From the NCBI GenBank assembly GCA_964304625.1, contig OZ199839.1, positions 2,976,001 to 3,040,000 on the forward strand: 64,000 nucleotides of DNA. Direction: 5' to 3'. This stretch comes from Kudoa neothunni. Taxonomy: Eukaryota; Cnidaria. Shown piece by piece: positions 62,588 to 64,000 of the stretch (position 1 is its first letter; every line of letters starts with the position of its first letter). A program made the position numbers and the translations under genes. The notes under the pieces are model-generated. The model saw only the letters and a list, made by a program, of their open reading frames with translations, ran no database searches and was not told the origin of the DNA.

Positions 62588-64000
62588 TAATCAGAATCAA
62601 CATCACCGATTGAAGTGTGCATAGTTGTAGCTCTTTTGGATTCGATTTCTTCAAACAGAATTTTTTCCCTCAAGGTGACATTGTAAGACAGTTGTTGATA
62701 GCGACGGTCTCTCTAAACCGAAAGTTATAATTTATAAGAAAATTGTAAGAAAAACACACTTTTAAGAGTTCGATTATCTCCTCGACAACTTCTTTGTCGG
62801 AAATGGATGAAATATTGCTTCTTTGGAATCTTCGAGAAAATAAGAAAAGACAACACCCAAAACAAATACATCAAATCTAATAGCTTTGTTTCCTTTAGTA
62901 GTGATTTAAATTGATCAATAAAGGTTTTTTCCTTTTTGCCAGCGTAAGATTCAAATTCATTTCGTAGAATCTGACCAACATATTAGTTCATAAAAAATTA
63001 AAGGATGCAATAGTACTTCATCCGAAATATCGATTGTAATATTCCTAGCTCGTTGAATAGTATTACAAATCTCGCTCAATTTCATGTTTAAATTGATCTA
63101 ATCATTTAAGAAAATAAGAAAAGATGATCTTTGAGAAATCAATTAGTTCGAATGAACATTACCGTTCCAACCTCAATCAACTCATCCAATGTGTAATGGA
63201 ATAGTTGAATTTGTTTTGCTTGAATTTTGTTCAGATGTTCTCCCACTATCTTGTGCAATGTGGTTTCTTTGAGATTTTTTTGGATCGATTCAATTTTGGA
63301 GGATGCTTTCTCTCGAAATATTTTCATTACAGTTTCATAAGAGAACAGACAGGTTTGAACCTTATGGAAGAGTATTTTTATAGTTAAAACATTCAATCAC
63401 AAAAAATCAACGTACATAGTGATTAAGCAACACTTTCAATTGATCGATACTATTCTTGTATTCGAAATGACCGAGAGTTTTTTGCCGAGATTTATCAATT
63501 TGATTTCGTTCCCTTTGTACATCTAATTCTCGCTGTTTCAAACTCATCAACGCAATCTCTTCTTTGGTTTTATTTTTGAATTTCTAACGATCATCTATAA
63601 AAATTTGTTGCGCTAGGGTAAAAATCATACGTTCAATGTCTTGTGTTCCTACAAAAATAACAACATAATAAATTGCAACCATTTAAACGATAATCAACAG
63701 AACTGTAAGACAAAGAGAGATAAGCTACCTTGATGTAGTCTTTAAACCAAGATTTTCTCTGTTTTGAACTATCCACGTTTAAATATCTCAAATCTTTTCT
63801 AATCGTTGGTTTAACACTTTTCCATGTACAATCCTCGATATCCAAATTCAATTCATCCAACATTTTCCAATAATTTATTTTTATTTGCTTTAATAATAAT
63901 CATCAACATCGAATTACAATCATTATTTAGGGTGGAATTAAAAAAACTAATTACCTTAGGATCCACACATATACTTGAACGAACATACGTCTCCAAGTAC
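62588..64000 (-). CDS. Coiled-coil protein of unknown family, 3' portion, runs off the right edge
   Basis: At least seven exons on the minus strand: 64000-63955, 63887-63729, 63648 to about 63420, 63360-63163, about 63106-62990, further pieces to 62770, and 62721-62588 with stop TAA at 62590-62588. The sequence is rich in Glu, Lys, Gln and Ile. SWFKDYIK is followed by long helices such as EEIALMSLKQRELDVQRERN and ETTLHKIVGEHLNKIQAKQI. DKEVVEEIIELLK leads into RDRRYQQLSYNVTLREKI, and the end is SIGDVDSD. Predicted character: extended helical or coiled-coil protein, cytosolic or cytoskeletal. A frame mismatch of one base occurs at the start of exon 3 (63648) and a TAG interrupts that exon after IFIDDR. 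I do not recognise the family; the N-terminus lies outside the window. Confidence 0.6.

Overview
The window is AT-rich nuclear DNA from an animal. It holds intron-rich genes for metazoan-type proteins: an organic anion transporter with a Kazal loop, a doublecortin-like kinase, a lysosomal acid phosphatase, a DHRS1-type reductase and a DRAM/FRAG1 membrane protein. Introns are mostly 40-70 nt, GT-AG, and exons are often under 150 nt, which suggests a small derived invertebrate. A universal stress protein would suit a cnidarian such as a myxozoan, but the species cannot be fixed from sequence alone. TAA, TAG and TGA all serve as stops.

Layout. 0.1-6.5 kb: GET4 (+), a universal stress protein (-), a bZIP factor (+, sharing a 59-bp promoter gap with USP), ADAT2 (-) and a small unknown gene (+). 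7.9-11.7 kb: non-autonomous hAT-like elements, one nested inside another. 11.9-13.8 kb: lysosomal acid phosphatase (-). 17.7-24.6 kb: the Golgi SNARE GOSR2/membrin (+) and a DCLK-like kinase (-) with a piggyBac in its 3.7-kb intron. 25.9-27.3 kb: DHRS1 (+). 27.5-33.1 kb: transposon block (piggyBac remnants, a GTF2IRD2-type hAT, a second copy of the 7.9-kb element). 33.2-35.6 kb: SLCO/OATP (-). 37.1-39.6 kb: a piggyBac-type MITE and a DRAM/FRAG1 gene (+). 40.5-44.6 kb: a MITE and a Mutator-like element with about 60-bp terminal repeats. 45.9-46.3 kb: CHCHD4/MIA40 (+). 46.5-47.7 kb: two Merlin (ISXO2-type) remnants. 49.9-50.9 kb: sniffer/C-factor-type SDR (+). 51.3-55.1 kb: Tigger, piggyBac and hAT remains. 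55.8-56.6 kb: ARF GTPase (+). 56.9-61.9 kb: a second GTF2IRD2-type hAT, a piggyBac-type MITE and another copy of the 9-kb hAT family. 62.6-64.0 kb: a coiled-coil gene (-) running off the right edge.

The host genes do not form an operon or a single pathway. Several belong to membrane traffic: GET4 serves the route that inserts tail-anchored proteins such as the SNARE GOSR2, ARF drives vesicle budding, and the phosphatase carries a lysosomal sorting tail.

The main general observation is that at least six conserved genes (bZIP, ADAT2, acid phosphatase, OATP, MIA40, SDR) change frame at short homopolymer runs while both sides stay clearly conserved. Consensus errors of a long-read assembly explain this better than decay, so interrupted frames here should not be read as pseudogenes without checking. 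No retrovirus-like, LTR or Polinton-like element was recognised, and no clearly new biological system was found.
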